Origin: Beta vulgaris subsp. vulgaris
Lineage: Eukaryota; Streptophyta; Magnoliopsida; Caryophyllales; Amaranthaceae
NCBI RefSeq assembly: GCF_026745355.1
Contig: NC_079203.1
Span: 4,999,352 to 5,063,351, forward strand
Reading direction: 5' to 3'
Length of the DNA: 64,000 nucleotides
Positions 22,925-35,430 of this stretch are shown here, in pieces. The position numbers were made by a program, and so were the translations under genes. The notes below the pieces were generated by a model. The model made no database searches. It saw nothing but the letters and a program-made list of their open reading frames with translations, and had not been told where the DNA came from. Position 1 is the first letter of the stretch. Each line of letters opens with the position of its first letter.

Positions 22925-24039
22925 TTTCTTACCAACTTAGTAATAAGAAAACAAGAAAGTACGTAGCTTATTAGCACATATAGAATCTCTTTAAAATTTG
23001 ACTCACTAGACTTTGGTAACCTTCATTATTATTGCTTAGAACAATAATCATAATCAACCAAGAACTTTTATATAAAAGGATTATCACCGACAAGATCAAA
23101 AAATTTGCACACAAGAGAAAGAGAGCTAACTTTCAGCAGGGTCGGTGGTTGGCCCTGTGGTATTTTGAGCTTGAGCACATGAACACACCATGAGTAGCAA
23201 CACAATCGCACAACATCGTAAAGAACTTATCCGGCTATGCATGGCAGCTAGTTTTCAAGGATAGATCAATTGTATGGGAGATGGGAAAAGTTCAACAATA
23301 AGGGTAGTTGATGGGTTGAATTAAGAGCTTTCTAAATACTTGCAAAAGTCTAGTACATGTAATTAAACTACTCGATTCTAATCTTGTGTTGTACTAATAT
23401 TATAACCGTTACTTATCAATAGGTTAGGGCATCATGACCATGAGTTGTTGACTAAAATTATAAATTGTGTAGTAGATACTTTAAATATGGTGTTATAATT
23501 ATTCAATTAAATTTGAAATTGACATGTAACTATCAATTTGTTAGAGAGTTTTACTTAATTTTTGTTATCATAGTGCAGTTACTTGTAGTCTTGTATTACA
23601 TATGTTCTCTTTTAGTCTATCCAACTTTCTAATTTAATAATTCACCTTAAAGTTGCTCTCTTTCACTTTACCTATTTCTCCCTCCACTTTTTCATTTTCG
23701 TTTCTCACTTTTGTCTTTATTCTTGATTATCCCTAAAATAAAGTGCGTAAATTGAAAAAAAGGTACAAAGTACTAAAATACTAAATTAAAGTTAGTGTTG
23801 TGGCTTAGTGTTGCGCACGTTATTCCCATTAAACGAATGAAATTGAATTACACATTAGATTTTAGTAGATTTATGGCTCGTCTTCTACTTGAATTGAATT
23901 TTTCTTATATATAGATAATAATATACTATATATTTTTTTTTTTGCTATTTTCCCCCTTCCTATAGGGGTTCATCACTCATATGGCAATTTTCGATGCCCT
24001 TGTCATGAGCGATACATAAACTTTGTATAATACTATATC
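22925..24039. other. No gene recognised
   Basis: AT-rich intergenic DNA. A T-rich stretch at 23600-23790 looks like a worn MITE, but no pair of ends could be defined. Confidence 0.5.
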
Positions 24040-24351
24040 TGAAGAGAACTTCAAGCTATCAAGGATTGTTTCTCTCTGTCAAGTTGATCAGCTCTTTGTT
24101 TCTTTACAAAGTGATAACGACCTTCATGAACTAAGCTCCCTATATATACAAAAGCACACACTTTGACCCTAGTGCTCAGCTATACAAAACAACAAACTAC
24201 TCTTTGCTAAGCTGTACAAAACAACAAAGTAAATCATCCTAGGATCAGCAAAAAGAAAGATAGTGACAGGTTCCACTATCACCATACAAAAAACATGTGA
24301 CTGCAGAATCAGAGAAGTATTTGCAGAATAATATGGACCACCATTTTCACA
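24040..24351 (-). repeat. 3' LTR of minus-strand copia element
   Basis: 312 bp, reading TGTGAAAATGG to TTCTCTTCA on the minus strand. Lacks about 24 bp present in the other LTR (28926-28950). Confidence 0.92.
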
Positions 24352-24445
24352 CCCCCCCTTCAAGTTGGAGCTGAGGGAAGGAGGCCCAACTTGAAAGATA
24401 GGTGGTTGTGTTGAGTTTCACTCAGGGATTTGGTCATCAAATTAG

Positions 24446-27400
24446 CTAGTTGTAGGAAGGACTTGATGGGAGTGTATTTAGGAAACCTTCCATTACATGA
24501 TCTCTCACATAATGGCAATCCAGTTTGAGGTGTTTAGTTCTCTCATGAAAGACAGGATTGTGAGAGATGTAGATAGCAGCTTTGTTGTCACAATATAGAT
24601 TGATAGGCTTAGGAATTTCAAACTTCAGATCTTCGAGAATTTCATCAACCCATACAATTTCACTGCTTGTCTGAGACATACATCTGTATTCTGCCTCTGC
24701 TGAGGACTTTGAGAGAGTTTTTTGCTTTTTGGTTTTCCAAGATACAAGATTGCTCCCAAGGAAGATGCAATAACCTGTTAGAGATCTCCCACTAAAGGCA
24801 CAAGTTCCCCAATCTGCATCACAAAATGCAGAAAGTGATATGTCACAATTTGCATGATAGTGTAATCCCCAATCAACTGTCCCAGCCAAATATCTGATCA
24901 CATGCCACGCAGCTTGTAGATGAGGTTTCCTGGGACATGCCATGAATTGGCTCAGTTGTTGCACTCAATAAGATATATCTGGCCTGGTGAGATTTAAATA
25001 GAGTAATCTCCCAATGATGCTTCTGTAAATTTCAGGATCATTAAGCATTTCTCCTTCATCAGTAGATAATCTAACTCCCTTTGGAAAGGGAAATTTGCAT
25101 GGTTTGCATCCTTCCAAGCCTGCACTTTGCACAATGTCTATGATGAATTTTCTTTGATTTAGCATGGTCCCTTTGTAAGACCTGGATACTTCTATTTCCA
25201 GAAAGTATCTCATTTCTCCTAGATTCTTACATGTGAAAGCAGAATGTAATTTTTGTTTCAATATTGCTATCTCTTCTTCATTGTCACCACTGACCAGAAG
25301 GTCATCTACATATACAAGTACTATGACCTGTTTTCCATCTGTTTCCTTGTGAAAAAGAGAATAATCTCTCTTACTTTGGTGGAAACCTTCTTGCATCAGG
25401 AACTTTGTCAATTCAATGTTCCATTGACTTGAAGCTTGCTTCAGGCCATAAAGACTTTTTTTAAGCAAGCATACCTTCCCACTATGCTCTTCATGATGAC
25501 CTGGTGGTGGCTTCATATAGACTTCTTCATCTAGATATCCATGAAGAAATGCATTATTGATATCTAGATGATGAAGCTTCCAGTTCTGTGTTGTTGCCAG
25601 GGCAATTAAAATCCTCACACTTGTGAACTTGGCTACTGGGGAGAAGGTATGTTTGTAATCCTTTCCTTCCACCTGTCTATCTTCCCTTGCCACCAATCTA
25701 GCTTTCAATCTTTCCACTTCACCAGATGGCTTCAATTTCACCTTATACACCCACTTGCAATCTATGGCCTTCTTTCCTTATGGCAACCTTGTTAAGACCC
25801 AAGTTTCATTATCTTCTAGGGCCTTTAACTCTTGCTTCACGGCTTCTATCCATCCATCATGCTTGATTGCTTCTTTGTAGTGAGTTGGCTCAATTACTCT
25901 CAATGCATTATTGAGAGAAATAACATAATCTTCAGAGTAGTAATCTGAGTTCTCCAGGTTTGCAACCATCAAAGAGACACTATCAGATTCTGGTTGTGTT
26001 TGTTTCTTCCCAGGGAGTTGTTGCATAATGTAATCTTTGAATCTCCCAGGTAAGCTTCTTTCCCTGGTAGATCTTCTTACATCATCTATCCCATTGTCTG
26101 GAATGTCTCCTCCTGGCTGTTGAGTCACATTTGTCTCCTCCATTTCTTCATCAGCTCTTCCATGGGCTCTTTCATCCAAATTGCTCATCTCCTCACCTCA
26201 CCTGGAACACTTTCATCATCTCTATGTGTTCCTGCATCATTCATTAGTGGCATTCTGCCTCTAACAATATCAATGTGATTTTCATTTTCTTTGTTTGCAA
26301 GAAAAGGAAATATCTCTTCTTGAAATACAACATCCCTGCTTACAAATAGTTTCTTTTTTTCCAAATCATACAATTTATATCCTTTTTGACAATGAGGATA
26401 TCCCATCATGACACATCTGATTCCTCTTTCACTAAACTTGTCAGAAGGCTTTCTTGTCCCACTTGCATAGCACAAGCTCCCTATCACTCTTAAGTGGTCA
26501 TAACTAGGTTTGTTTCCTTTCAACCTCTCATATGGTGTTTGCCATTGAATCACTGCACTAGGTAGTAAGTTTATGAGATGAGTTGCAGTTAAAATGCACT
26601 CACCCCACAAATTATCAGGGAGATTAGCATGAATCTTCAAGGCTCTTGCAGTTTCTAAAAGGAATTTATGTTTCCTCTCTACCCTCCCATTCTGTTGGGG
26701 TCTACCAGGCATGCTCCTTTGGTGCATTATTTCTCTTTCTCTAATAATTTTTCCACATTCCTGCTGAAATATCTCAGTTCCATTATCAGACCTGATGGTC
26801 TTAACCTTGCAACTAAAGTGGTTCTCTATATGATCAAGAAAACCAATTAATATCTCCTTCACTTGTTCCTTGTTGGACATAAGATGAGTCCAAGTCACCC
26901 TTGAATGATCATCAAGGATAGTCAGGAAATATGTTGCTCCTGTTATGGCTTTTACACCATATGGTCCCCACAAATCAATGTGAACCAGATCAAAAACTTT
27001 TTCTGCAATAGCGAAGAACTTGATATAAAAGGAAGTCTGTGGTGTTTAGCTACAGAGCAAGTATCACAAAAAATTGTTTCAAATTCTTGCAATCACAGAA
27101 TTCTAAATGTTTCATCTTAGACAAAGAGATGTGTCATAGTCTAGCATGTATCAATCCTAGCTCAACATCTTTTACTTCATTCTTCTTATGGTTCCCCTTC
27201 ACTTGAGCAGCTAACACTCTTTTGCTCTCCCTTTCTTCGAGATCCTCTCCTTTCACCATCAGCTTATATAAATCACATTGATTCTTTCCATGAGCTACAA
27301 TTTCATCAGTGATATGGTCCTGTAAATAGCACCCATCCTTGTCAAAAATAAATCTCATCACTCTATTATCCTGCAACAGTTTGCTTACAGATAGTAGGTT

Positions 27401-27600
27401 ATGTTTGAAATCACTCACAAAAAGCACATTTTTAGGATGATATCATTAGATATCTTTATGTCCCCAAACTCCTTGACTTCTTTAGTTGTCCCATCAGGAA
27501 GCCCTACCTTGATTACTCCTTTCAAACATCTCATGTTCATGAACATACTTCTATTTCCAGAAATATGATCACTAGCCCCTGAGTCTATAATTCAGGCATT
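24446..27600 (-). pseudogene. copia pol: protease, integrase, reverse transcriptase, RNase H
   Basis: Protease active-site block IIDSGASDH near 27565-27595 is preceded by a stop where tryptophan is usual. Then pre-integrase GLIHARL at 27134, a broken integrase zinc-finger region 26980-27130, the integrase core 26185-26973 (LDDHSRVTWTHL, RSDNGTEIFQ, QQNGRVERKH supply the D, D and E), the hinge 25778-26188, reverse transcriptase 24965-25750 (YVDDLLVSG) and RNase H 24446-24964 (FCDADWGTC, SSAEAEYRCM). In-frame stops at about 25776 and 24962 separate long, otherwise well-kept domains. Confidence 0.9.
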
Positions 27601-27616
27601 GCAATCAAAAAATTTC

Positions 27617-28763
27617 TTATAACACATCATTTGAAAAAGCTGATTTACATGCAAAGTTGCTGTAAGCTACAACATTGTTTCCAAGTCCCTTCATAACTTC
27701 TTGAACAACAGTGGAGATGAGTTTGCTATCATCTCTTCTCTCACTTGTTTCTCCTTGAGATGCTTCATAATCCAAGGGAGTTTGAGCAACAGATTCTTCC
27801 TCCTCTCTTACAGCATTTGCAACTTGCCTTGTGTGGCTTGTGTTGTTTTTCCATTTCTGATTCTTGAACCTCTCAGGATACCCAACTATCTTGAAACATT
27901 CTTCCCTTATGTGTCCACGCATACCACAATGGTCACATTTCTTTGCATTTCTTTCAATCCTCTTCTTATAATCTTTCTTCTGAAAATGAATCAAGGGTCC
28001 TAGGCTTTGAGATTGTCTACCTATGTTGAGAGCACTCATTTCATTTCCTAGAGTTATCTCTCCTGTTATCTGCTTCTGCTTCTCAACTTGCAGCACCAAG
28101 TTATAAGCCTTGTTCACAGGTAAGAAAGGATCCATGCCTAGAAAATTACTCTTCATCTGCTCATATCCTCCATTCAGACCCATTATAAACTTCAGAATTT
28201 TGTCAGTAGCTTGTATCTCTTGCACCTTCTTGATCATACTACAAGCTAAGTGCAGCTACTCATGGCACCACAACTACATTCGGGCACTCCTTCCAGTTGA
28301 GCTATTTGATCCCATAATTCCTTCAACTTGTAGTAATATTCTCCCACACTTAGGTTGTTTTGCTGAAACTCCCAGAGTTCTTTCTTGAGATGGAATAGTT
28401 GAGAGCATTTTTTGCCCATATCTCTCAACTATTTCATCCCATAACTCCTTAGTGGACTGCATTGATACTAGACTTCCTGCTATTTCTGGTTTCATGGTAG
28501 CCAACAGCCAAGACCTTACCATATAGTCACACCTTATCCACTTTTGCATCTCATCTCCTGCTTCCTTTGGCTTCTGGTGATTTCCTTCCAGAAAACTTAG
28601 TTTGTTTTTTTTCTCCAAGAGCAATCTTAATACTTCTACTCCAGTTAAGAAAATTATTTCCATCAAAGATGATGCTTCCTAGAGCAGTTGCAGCATTTTC
28701 ATTGATTGCAACGAATAAAGGGTCCTTATAGGGATTGTTTGAGTGACTAGCTTTCTCTGTCAT
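27617..28763 (-). pseudogene. copia gag (frameshifted)
   Basis: Starts MTEKASHSNNPYKDPLF, has the gag core FDGNNFLNWSRSIKIALGEK, the helical block VGEYYYKLKELWDQIAQLEG and a CCHC knuckle CDHCGMRGHIREEC near 27920-27960. Frameshifts near 28610 (in a run of A on the minus strand) and 28420, and a stop near 28246, break one original frame into four open pieces. Confidence 0.87.
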
Positions 28764-28873
28764 CTCAGAGTTACTTAGGATGAAAAGATAAGTTTTTTTT
28801 TGATAAAATCACTCTTGAAGAGAAACTTGAAATTCTCATATTAAGGATCTCTAAAGACCTTGCTCTGATACCA

Positions 28874-29209
28874 TGAAGAGAACTTCAAGCTATCAAGGAT
28901 TGTTTCTCTCTGTCAAGTTGATCAGAGGAGGTTTTGTATTAAAATTTCTCTCTTTGTTTCTTTACAAAGTGATAACAGCCTTCATGAACTAAGCTCCCTA
29001 TATATACAAAAGCACACACTTTTACCCTAGTGCTCAGCTGTACAAAACAACAAACTACTCTTTGCTAAGCTGTACAAAATAACAAAGTAAATCATCCTAG
29101 GATCAGCAAAAAGAAAGATAGTGACAGGTTCCACTATCACCATACAAAAAACATGTGACTGCAGAATCAGAGAAGTATTTGCAGAATAATATGGACCACC
29201 ATTTTCACA
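28874..29209 (-). repeat. 5' LTR of minus-strand copia element
   Basis: 336 bp, same termini as the 3' copy. A TATATATA promoter-like box lies near 29000. Confidence 0.92.
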
Positions 29210-29214
29210 ATATC

Positions 29215-29975
29215 CACAAACATCCTTGCCACACAAAGATATATAAAAGATTGGGTCACAAATTTCTACTCAATCCTTGGTCAAGAGCCTCGATGATGAC
29301 ATTAAATTTTTTCTCTCTATATCGTTACCTCTTATTTGATGTGCTAATACACTAACCAGCTACACTACAATGCTCACGTTGGTCTTTGTGGAGGAAAAAA
29401 TCATTTAAAGATATACTATATTTCTATGTTTGAAGACTTCAAATTCACGACATTAAATAATTCGAGCGTATAGCCCGGTACAACAACTAGTTTCCATTTA
29501 TATATCTTGAATGGTTCTTCTTTTATTCGTTGACTAGACATTCTAAACATAGTCATAACGTACAACATATCTACAATCGTTAATTTTAAAGTTGCAATTT
29601 CCTTTTGCAAAATCTATGATAACTTAATTTGTGAATTAAACTCATTCAAACCAGATTCCACTATAAGCAAGTTCATGTACGAAACTATACATAAAATCAT
29701 TTTCGTAATCAATAACTTCATCAATATAGAATTGTGATCATATAAGAGATACCGGAGTCCTTAATATCAAGCAGTCAATGCAAATCACATTTATAATCTT
29801 ATTACTTTTCACTATGATATCTTATTATTGCACAATACACACCATTGACAACATTATAGGTAAGAAAAATATTTTAAGATCTGAAAGCTCTAATATCATA
29901 TTAATTTGGAGAAATATGCAATTAGGAACATCGAATAATAATGTAGATCCGAAATAATTACACCGAGGTGAATAA
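29215..29975. other. Downstream flank of the zinc-finger gene
   Basis: No other gene or clear repeat recognised. The part nearest 29975 probably includes the 3' untranslated region of the zinc-finger gene. Confidence 0.4.
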
Positions 29976-30827
29976 TCAAAGCTTAAGGGATAAATCAAGG
30001 TTTGAAGCTTGAGTCTTGTCATAGTTTGAATCAATGCCATCAAGGAGAAGTAGATTTCCTTCATTTGGAAGAGCATTTCCACTAGTAACATTGCTTGATG
30101 ACATTGTATGATCTCTTCCAGCACTTGACTTGTAAGAACTTAGATTATTTGTAATTGCATTATCCTCTTTTTCAGGTATCATTGAAGATTCTGCAATGCA
30201 ATTAGGTTCATTCAATATTGTTTGAGTACTATTTTCCATCCTTAGTTTATCCGACGACGACGACGAATTCGTCATAAGTGTCGTCCTAGGCCACCCATCA
30301 TGCGCAAAGCAATTAACAGGATTCAACCAAGAGGATTTATGAATCATAGATGGCTCCATTCTGATCCCAAGAGGTGAACGATAATTATATGGTCCAAAAA
30401 AAAAAGGCATGTTTTGTGTACCTGAAAAAGAATAGTATGGACGATTATAAGAAAAGTGATGACCAACATTCATCACTTGATCTAAACCTCCACTACTTCT
30501 CCTCTTAGCAAGGGCCCTCTCTTGTTTGTGAGCATTTTGGTGACCTCCTAAAGCTTGAGAAGTTGAAAACTCTTTTTTGCAATAATTACAAGTGAAAACT
30601 ACCTTAGTTATTGTTTCTAAGGGATTTTCTTCTTGCATGGATTTATTGGGTGCACTAATTCTCATCATTGATGGTTTTTGGTTAAGATTAAGGCGGTTTT
30701 CGTCTACTTTTGACTCCATGCTTGAGCCTTCATTTGATAGCTTAAGATCAAGCATGACACCCTGCTGGGAATTTAAGGGTAAAGATTTAGACAAATTACA
30801 CTCTTTTATAGAGATGATACCTTTCAT
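29976..30827 (-). CDS. C2H2 zinc-finger protein with EAR motifs (ZFP1/3/4/7-like)
   Basis: Intact 283-aa intronless reading frame. A single C2H2 finger ([21 protein letters not shown]) at about residues 80-102 carries the plant-specific QALGGH helix. It is followed by a basic [10 protein letters not shown] stretch typical of the Arabidopsis ZFP3/ZFP4/ZFP1 group. The C-terminus NLDLSLKL is a classic EAR (LxLxL) motif that recruits TOPLESS-type corepressors; LDLKLS near residue 28 is a second candidate. Serine-rich and tyrosine/phenylalanine-rich linkers fill the rest. Likely a nuclear transcriptional repressor in development or hormone response; that role is inferred from the family. ATG at 30827 was chosen because the leader upstream is short and AT-rich with a TATA-like box. 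Confidence 0.93.
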   Translation of the reverse strand: MKGIISIKECNLSKSLPLNSQQGVMLDLKLSNEGSSMESKVDENRLNLNQKPSMMRISAPNKSMQEENPLETITKVVFTCNYCKKEFSTSQALGGHQNAHKQERALAKRRSSGGLDQVMNVGHHFSYNRPYYSFSGTQNMPFFFGPYNYRSPLGIRMEPSMIHKSSWLNPVNCFAHDGWPRTTLMTNSSSSSDKLRMENSTQTILNEPNCIAESSMIPEKEDNAITNNLSSYKSSAGRDHTMSSSNVTSGNALPNEGNLLLLDGIDSNYDKTQASNLDLSLKL

Positions 30828-30898
30828 TTTCTCTTCCTTTTGGTTGGATTCTCCTTTTTTGATGTTGTTATATATTGAGAAGAGAGTTCAAATATCTT

Positions 30899-30908
30899 AC
30901 ATATATAG
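30899..30908 (-). promoter_or_regulatory. Candidate TATA box of the zinc-finger gene
   Basis: CTATATATG on the minus strand, about 75 bases upstream of the ATG. Position and sequence fit a plant core promoter; not confirmed by transcript data. Confidence 0.4.
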
Positions 30909-31083
30909 ATCGAAAGGATAGATTCTCTAGAGTAATAATGTACTATATGATGCCATAAAAGTAAACTTCTAAATAAAATTAAGAAAAGTTGAGACTTGTT
31001 GAAACTTGTCATCGCTCACTAATTGATTTAGATATAGTTTAAGCTATATCTTATTGTTTATGAAGTTGATCAAACGATACTAA

Positions 31084-31318
31084 GGGCCTGTTCTCTTCGG
31101 CATAAAACAGCTGGACTGAACTCAACTGAACTGAACTGAATTGAACTGAACTGAATCGAACTGAACTGAACTGAAATGAAATGAATAGTTGATATGTGAG
31201 AGTAAAAGTATTGTCAAGAGCTGAACCGAACTGAACTGATCTGAACTAAACTGAATTGAACTGAACTGAACTGAATTGAACTGAACTGAACTGAAAATAA
31301 GCTGGGGAGAACAGGCCC
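31084..31318. mobile_element. Tourist-like MITE with a GAACT pentamer core (235 bp)
   Basis: Ends GGGCCTGTTCTCTTCGG and the complement of GGGCCTGTTCTCCCC, flanked by TAA on both sides (31081-31083, 31319-31321), the PIF/Harbinger target. The whole interior is CTGAA/TTGAA pentamers with a short unique spacer at 31185-31215. It is the compact relative of the element at 12336-13827. Confidence 0.85.
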
Positions 31319-31655
31319 TAAGATAAAAATGTGAACCACGTGTAAAATACATTAAGTAAATTATATATCTTTATAATAATATTTTTCTATAAGAAGACAA
31401 TTTAGCTAGCACCTTTAAATTTATTCTTAATGTGTGTAAGCATAGTATACATGCTATGATTCACAAAATGTGTTCAATTATTCAAATGTAGAAATAATGA
31501 TTGACCTATAAATCTATAATATTACCAACTTTAAATTAGATTGGATATTGCCCATCTCAACTATTAAGATCTCTACCTCTGGGTACTTTACTCGATGTCT
31601 CGATAGCGATAGTAGGATGTATAGTCCATCTACATATATTATATAGTACTACGTA

Positions 31656-31745
31656 CCTCTGTTTTCTATTTTTTGTAACGATTAGACATTTTTCCTCTCT
31701 ACTTTATGTCAAATCGTTGTACATAATAAATAACAATAACGGAAG
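31656..31745. mobile_element. Stowaway-like MITE (about 90 bp)
   Basis: CCTCTGTTTTCTATTTTTTG pairs loosely with AATAACAATAACGGAAG, with TA on both sides. The right edge is ambiguous by 2 bp. Confidence 0.5.
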
Positions 31746-32369
31746 TAGTATTAGTGTTACAAAAACTAGAAGCTAGTAATAGCTGATAGTATTCAAAATT
31801 TAAGGAAGTAGTAATAATAAAAGTAAAAAGAGAAATAAGAGTACATCACATTATTGATTTTATTTTGTAATGCTTATACATATTTCTTGTAGATTCATTG
31901 TTTATGTACCCCATATCCAAAGTTTCCTAATATATGCTGAAGATTTAGTTCATAGTAGTATCACTTCAATTGCCAATTTGCCAATGTTTACTTTAGAGGG
32001 TCTATAATACTCTAATCATAATCTTTTATCTTTATATGGAGTTCACACTACGAAATATTTTACCATATTAGTGTATAAAACCAATGTAACTTGGCTAAAT
32101 GATCATTTAAGTTTGTTGGACTTATCTAAACTCATCCAAATTCATTGGAACTAATCTAAATTTGAACGAACGCAATTTTAGAATTAAGTAAAATTTAATA
32201 GAATAGATTAGAACTTATCGTTGTAAGTTATCTAAAATATCAATCAAAATCTATTAAAACTTATTTTGATATAAGACTACCTTTTTTTGAAGGAATACAT
32301 AAGACTACCTTAATATTTTTTATTTAAACAAATATTTTTTTTCAAGTCTCAACCATGATCAAAAAAATA

Positions 32370-32456
32370 CTTTGTCCGTTTATAAATAAGTGAAATACTT
32401 CTCTTTTTTATGCGAGAGATTTGTGAGAGAAGTATTTCACTCTCAGAACGGGGAAG
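32370..32456. mobile_element. Stowaway-like MITE (87 bp)
   Basis: Inverted repeats around AAATAAGTGAAATACTTCTC and its complement, TA flanks, and GAACGGGGAAG at the right end. Same family as 1052-1142. Confidence 0.72.
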
Positions 32457-33028
32457 TATAACTTTCCTTAAGAATAGAAGCCTATAGAAACATTCATACA
32501 AGTCTTCATGATAAATGGATTTTTTTTTGAAGCATATAGAAGTGGAACATTATTATTACCTGGATCGTGAGTCACAACTCGACTAATCTAACAAATTGTA
32601 GTAGATTGAATCTTTTTTATAGAGAACTGGATCAGATTGAATTTTAGTTCTTGCAAGACTTGCGTGGACTTATAATGGTGGAGTCAGAATTCTCAAAGTG
32701 AGGGGACGAAGTACGGACGTCGGGCATTCGAATAATTTTTTTTTTAGAAAGAAACACTACAATACAAATTGTTTTATAAGTACTTAATGTTTTACATCCA
32801 AAAGTTGAGGGACACTGGCGTCTTAGCGTTCTAATAATAATATCTCGTATAGAAAGAATCCATCATATTCTGGGACTTCTTGGACAAGTCAGTAACCTGT
32901 TGGTCAATAGTGATAGTTGAGTTGCATTATATCACTATCCGACATTGAGCCTTGTGCATTGACTTGTTAGATTACACTAATCAAATCAGTTCGGCCTAAA
33001 TTTTTGGTGGGTTGGGACATAATTTTTG

Positions 33029-33392
33029 ACCCACTGTCAAGCACGGCCCTTTTTTTTGGCTTTAGGACGGACATTAGGCAATCAAAAAATGACTTTATAG
33101 TTTATTTTTTGGTCCAAAAAACCCGCTCTTTTTTGTCCGAAATAACGGGCTTTGGAAACAAAATTTTGGCCCGACCCATCCAACGGGAATTTTTTTAAAG
33201 CTGTGGCCGGACCCACTGTCAAGCACGGCCCTTTTTTTTGGCTTTAGGACGGACATTGGGCAATCAAAAAATGACTCTATAGTTTAATTTTTGGCCCAAA
33301 AAACCCGCTCTTTTTTGTCTGAAATAATGGGCTTTTGGAACAAAATTTTGGCCCGACCCATCCAACGGGAATTTTTTTAAAGCTGTGGCCGG
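33029..33392. repeat. Direct tandem duplication, two units of 182 bp
   Basis: ACCCACTGTCAAGCACGGCC begins at 33029 and again at 33211. The two units differ at only a few bases. The segment ends in GTGATCACCTCTAA, resembling the terminus of the hAT MITE at 14390, so it is probably part of a similar element. Confidence 0.9.
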
Positions 33393-34207
33393 ACCCGCCT
33401 CGTGATCACCTCTAAGTTAAACTAACAACCTTATCTCTTTGTTTGTGCTTTCACAACATGAGTTTGCTATAGGGAAGTTAGATGCATGATCCACATATAT
33501 CACTCTAGCCTCCTATCATTAAGTGTAAAGGTCGACTTATTTCGACGTGCAAGGTTATGAACATGTTCTTCAATTCCATCACCAAGAGCCTCTGCTTTTC
33601 TTCTCTTTCGAATTTGAATAATCTCATTATGTCATCAGCACTCAGCAGCATCAAACCCAGAGCAAGAATGCTCAGATTGATCTGGCAAAGAAAAGAGAGA
33701 CAAATTGTTTGATTTTTCTAGGAGTTGTACCAGAGAAGGAATCTTTAATCATGTTGGATGAGTTCAGCATTTAATCATCAGGCCTCTTCTTACTATCCGA
33801 GGGGGGGGACATCTGTCCCCCTGCTGCCTCCGCACCTGTCGTTCTGGTGTTGGTTATTCCTCCTTATTTGGAGAAGATGTAATTAGTAAAGAATAAGAGA
33901 AAAAGAAAGAGAGAAATGAGAAATGAAGAAAAATTTATCGACAAATTATTTTGCGATAATTTGCATCATTAGTTTCTTAGTAACAGACTGATTATAAATA
34001 TGTAATCAGATTGATAGTTAATAGATTTAAGAAATTGTAACATTGTAATATAGTTCATATATATATATAGAGAGAGAAACACTTTACATTTTGAGATATA
34101 CCATCGAATATTAGTTTATATTTTATAAACACTTAGTGATTTGTTTTATTATAGCATAAGATATAATTGTTAGCCTATTTTTGTTTATACACGAAAGGGA
34201 AAATGAA

Positions 34208-35430
34208 CACTAGTAGAATAATTGATTATTGCTACGGTTCCCAACCAAAACTACAACGATAGATGTTAACGAACAATTTTTCAAATTTAGTTGACTAGTT
34301 ATATTGCTACGCTTTTTTGAAGAAACCGCAATAATACATTAAAATATTAATATTTTCATGTATTGCTGCAGTTTCTATAAGAAAAAATGCAGCAATAGAG
34401 AAACCCAATATTATATAATAGTGTTTAAAATCACACCCCTCTCACTAAACCCTAAATGTATTTCCCGCGCCTCCTCACATCTCTCAGACTCTCACTCTCT
34501 TCTCACGCCTCTCTCTCCTCTCACTCTCCTCTCACGCCTCTCTCTCTCTTCTCTCCCTCTCAATTCTTCGCCTCTCCTCTGCTCTCCTCTCCTCTCACCC
34601 TTTAACCGCCACCCAACGACGGCACAACAGCCTCTCCAACAACTAGCGCCGACAATTGGACGCCATCTCCTATAGTTGCCCTAACCACTAGCGCCGACGA
34701 TTCTCAAGTCGCTGCTGCGAGGGAAGATGATTCTCTCGAGATTTGGCTTGTTTCTAACAGTTCGTTCGTTCGAGATTCCGACGATAGGTGTACTATTATG
34801 TTCCAGCGATAGGTCTTCCAGTTCGTTCGTCGTTCCAGTTCATTCGTTCCCATACGTCCCGACAAAACCACATCCCACGTCTTCCAGTCAATTCGTCGTT
34901 CCAGATCTAGTGATTGTTGTTAGTTTGTAATTGTTGTTATAATATTTTTGTAATTATTTGTGTACAAAATTTATATAATTGTTGTTATATTATTTTCAGA
35001 TCTAGTGCTTTGTGGTATTACTATATTATAGTTGAAGTATATATTTTTTTTTTTTTTTTGGAGTTACATTCTTGTTCTTATGTTGGGTGATTTTTAGAAT
35101 AATTGTTATAATTTCTTTTCAGATCTGGTTTTTTTGGTACTATAATTTTGATTTTTCTATAATCTGCCTCAAATATATTATAATAATATATTTCAATCTG
35201 TCTTTTTGTATTTTTTATGTTTTTGAATTTTGTATAATAATTTTTTGTCATTAGTTTCAATCGGTAATGTTTTATTTTCTTTCAACCTTTTTGTCTTTCA
35301 AATTTGATGGCAAAATGCAAAAAAAAAAAAAAAAATTACCTATTGCTACGGGTTTTGGCTAGGAACCGCAACAATCTTAATTGATGCGCGGTCAAAACCG
35401 CTGCAATAGACCACTTAATGACAATACGTG
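34208..35430. mobile_element. Possible non-autonomous CACTA (En/Spm-like) element
   Basis: Begins CACTAGTAGAATAATTG, a CACTA-type terminus. Short subterminal repeats occur at both sides (ATTGCTACGGTTCC, ATTGCTACGC and ATTGCTGCAG near 34229-34370; ATTGCTACGGGTTTTGG and CGCTGCAATAG near 35340-35410). A CT-rich block lies at 34480-34600. The right CACTA terminus was not found, so the end is approximate. Confidence 0.42.

Larger units (their letters stand above)
24040..29209 (-). mobile_element. Ty1/copia LTR retrotransposon, nearly complete
   Basis: Minus-strand element: 5' LTR 28874-29209, primer-binding site (complement of GCTCTGATACCA) at 28862-28873, gag, pol, a polypurine tract (AAGGGGGGG on the minus strand) at about 24352-24360, and 3' LTR 24040-24351. 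A perfect 5-bp target-site duplication ATATC flanks it (24035-24039, 29210-29214). The LTRs differ by one 24-bp gap and about five substitutions by eye, so it is younger than the copia element at 5349. A few stops and frameshifts still disable the coding region. Confidence 0.95.
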
